Source: an uncultured Caryophanales bacterium (GTDB lineage: Bacteria; Bacillota_I; Bacilli_A; Acholeplasmatales; Anaeroplasmataceae). From it: a stretch of DNA of 64,000 nucleotides. Below, piece by piece: positions 61,378 through 64,000 of the stretch. Location of the stretch: the NCBI GenBank assembly GCA_946405105.1, contig CAMJFY010000005.1, positions 1 through 64,000 of the forward strand, written 5' to 3'. The notes beneath the pieces were generated by a model. The model was not told where the DNA came from. It made no database searches and saw only the letters and a program-made list of their open reading frames with translations. The position numbers and the translations under genes were made by a program. Each line of letters opens with the position of its first letter. The stretch's first letter is position 1.

Positions 61378-62630
61378 ATTTCTTCTCCTTTGTTAAAGCA
61401 TTTATCAATATCATCTACTATTTTCGCATCTATTTTATTATTTCTAGCCATTTCCTTCATGATATCAATTGAATCATCATGTAAAAATTTATCCTTATAG
61501 CTTCTTTTTTCTGTTAATGCTTGATAAATATCTACACATGCTAATAATCTATCCTCGAAACATAAATCATCAGCAAATAATGATTTATTATAGCCTGATC
61601 CATCTAGCTTCTCATGATGCTTTCCTGCCCAGCCTGCAATATCTTCAATTCCTTCTATTTGAATTAATATATTTTCTGTAGCCTTGGCGTGATTTTTAAT
61701 ATTTTCAAATTCATCTACTGTAAGCTTTCCTGGTTTTTCTAATATGTCGTTATTAATAATTAATTTACCAATATCATGGAAAGCTCCTGCAAAATAAAAT
61801 CTTAATGCCTTATCATCATCAAATTCATAATATTTAGCCATTCTCATACATTTTTCAGCTACGCCTAGAGAATGGTTTTTAGTTACAGATGATTTATAAT
61901 CTATTATTCTTGCGAAGAAAAGACATAAGCCCTTTATTTGTTTTTCATTATATTCTCTAACCTCAGATTTTAATTCTCTCTTTAAATAAGGAATTACACC
62001 TTCAGTTTGTAGATGTTTTAAATCATTATAAGTAAATGAATTAATTAATGTATCAACCATTTTCTTAGAAAAAAGCTTGCTTTCTAGTTTTTTTATTTTG
62101 ATTATAGCTTCATCAAATTGTTTTTCAGTTAAAGTCTTTAAATCAAATAAAACATCCATCATATCAGCGATATGAATGATTTGTGCCATTTCATTAACCT
62201 CATAATCGTGCTTTTTCAGTGGACCAGAACCATCAGCATTTTCATGATGATATAAAATGACATTCTTTACATCCGTTCTAAATGGGATTAATCTAATAGC
62301 CTCTTCACCAACTACATTGTGTCTTGGAAGGCTTAAGAATCCATTTCTTAGCTTATCTATTTCCTTTGTATTTACTAAATCATCATAATCTAATAATTCG
62401 CCATTATTATATTCTTCTCTTACATATTCAGTAAACGCATTATCATGTAGAATAGCTAAGCCAACTAAATCATTTAATTTATCGTTATCATAATTTAAAT
62501 ATTTGCCCATAAAATATGAAATAAACGCAACATTCTTTCCATGCTGATTAGATATGCCACCCATTTCATATTGAACTGTATCTAAGGCAAAAGATAGGGC
62601 ATATAGTGTATCTGTTAAATTAAGTTTCAT
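61374..62630 (-). CDS. HD-GYP domain protein, probable cyclic-di-nucleotide phosphodiesterase
   Basis: 418 residues with two HD-type domains and no membrane segment. The first (about 20-200) has ILHDNAFTEY and LYHHENADGSGPL, with a shortened GYP site. The second (about 240-410) has HSLGVAEKCMRMA, FHDIGKLIINNDILEKPGKL and HHEKLDGSGYN, then ILACVDIYQALTEKRSY in the form LLACVDIYQALTEKRSY. The second domain has the full HD-GYP metal-site pattern, with GYN for GYP. c-di-GMP hydrolysis is inferred from the family. It lies 23 bases after ligA and overlaps the lipoprotein gene. Confidence 0.88.
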   Translation of the reverse strand: MKLNLTDTLYALSFALDTVQYEMGGISNQHGKNVAFISYFMGKYLNYDNDKLNDLVGLAILHDNAFTEYVREEYNNGELLDYDDLVNTKEIDKLRNGFLSLPRHNVVGEEAIRLIPFRTDVKNVILYHHENADGSGPLKKHDYEVNEMAQIIHIADMMDVLFDLKTLTEKQFDEAIIKIKKLESKLFSKKMVDTLINSFTYNDLKHLQTEGVIPYLKRELKSEVREYNEKQIKGLCLFFARIIDYKSSVTKNHSLGVAEKCMRMAKYYEFDDDKALRFYFAGAFHDIGKLIINNDILEKPGKLTVDEFENIKNHAKATENILIQIEGIEDIAGWAGKHHEKLDGSGYNKSLFADDLCFEDRLLACVDIYQALTEKRSYKDKFLHDDSIDIMKEMARNNKIDAKIVDDIDKCFNKGEEI

Positions 62631-62653
62631 AATATCCCCATCCTTTCTTTGTT

Positions 62654-64000
<1,347 letters not shown>

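Overview
The window is a compact, gene-dense chromosomal segment of a low-GC (about 30% by eye) Gram-positive bacterium, most likely a gut-associated Bacillota lineage close to the Bacilli / Erysipelotrichia / RF39 border. This placement is inference from gene content: hprK-lgt-whiA, walJ-rlmH, HPr/HprK, strong AGGAGG ribosome-binding sites, LeuRS and UvrA of Bacillota type. The genetic code is standard. TGA ends several genes (sufD, walJ, the HD-GYP gene), tryptophan is TGG, and the tRNA-Trp has anticodon CCA. I saw no phage, insertion sequence or CRISPR array.

Layout, left to right. 1-1668: SUF iron-sulfur operon (sufC-sufD-sufS, sufS cut by the edge). 1717-5200: leuS and a pncC-type gene with a small membrane protein. 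5221-9809: hexuronate operon uxaB-uxaA-uxaC with its own promoter and a candidate operator. 9841-12651: MATE exporter, rlmH and walJ. 12736-19137: on the plus strand, two very large tandem lipoproteins related to PrsA/SurA foldases. 19136-22133: tex and an anchored exported protein. 22243-26349: membrane protein-hprK-lgt::HAD fusion-whiA. 26452-28620: an EAL c-di-GMP phosphodiesterase with a degenerate GGDEF domain. 28710-33900: acpP, a LeuRS-like protein that has lost its catalytic motifs, then uvrA. 33893-37756: thrC-thrB-pheB-hom-like. 37806-42055: a thioredoxin-like lipoprotein and a WYL regulator/HAD/FG-GAP operon. 43436-43988: tRNA-His and tRNA-Trp, with a possible small RNA between them. 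43996-45401: a lipoprotein and an XRE regulator with paired operators. 46107-48505: pgk-ptsH-tpiA with an HPr of unusual sequence. 48540-51525: a HAD phosphatase, then an HMA protein and P1B ATPase behind an SmtB-type operator. 51531-53143: guaB of the Tritrichomonas type. 53175-58166: membrane protein, exoA, transketolase, cvpA-like gene. 58253-64000: aminopeptidase P, a lipoprotein, an HD-GYP protein and the C-terminal part of ligA.

How the genes work together. Galacturonate/glucuronate catabolism, glycolysis (pgk, tpiA) and transketolase suggest a fermenter of plant polysaccharides. HprK and the seryl-phosphorylation site of HPr suggest CcpA-type carbon control, and a cre-like palindrome lies beside the pgk promoter. 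Two enzymes that break down c-di-GMP are present, but no intact cyclase is seen here.

The most unusual items are: the eroded LeuRS paralogue expressed behind acpP, an eroded homoserine-dehydrogenase-like protein in the threonine operon, HPr lacking the Arg and Pro that follow its active His, the Lgt-HAD fusion, and several well-formed palindromic operators whose regulators are unknown.
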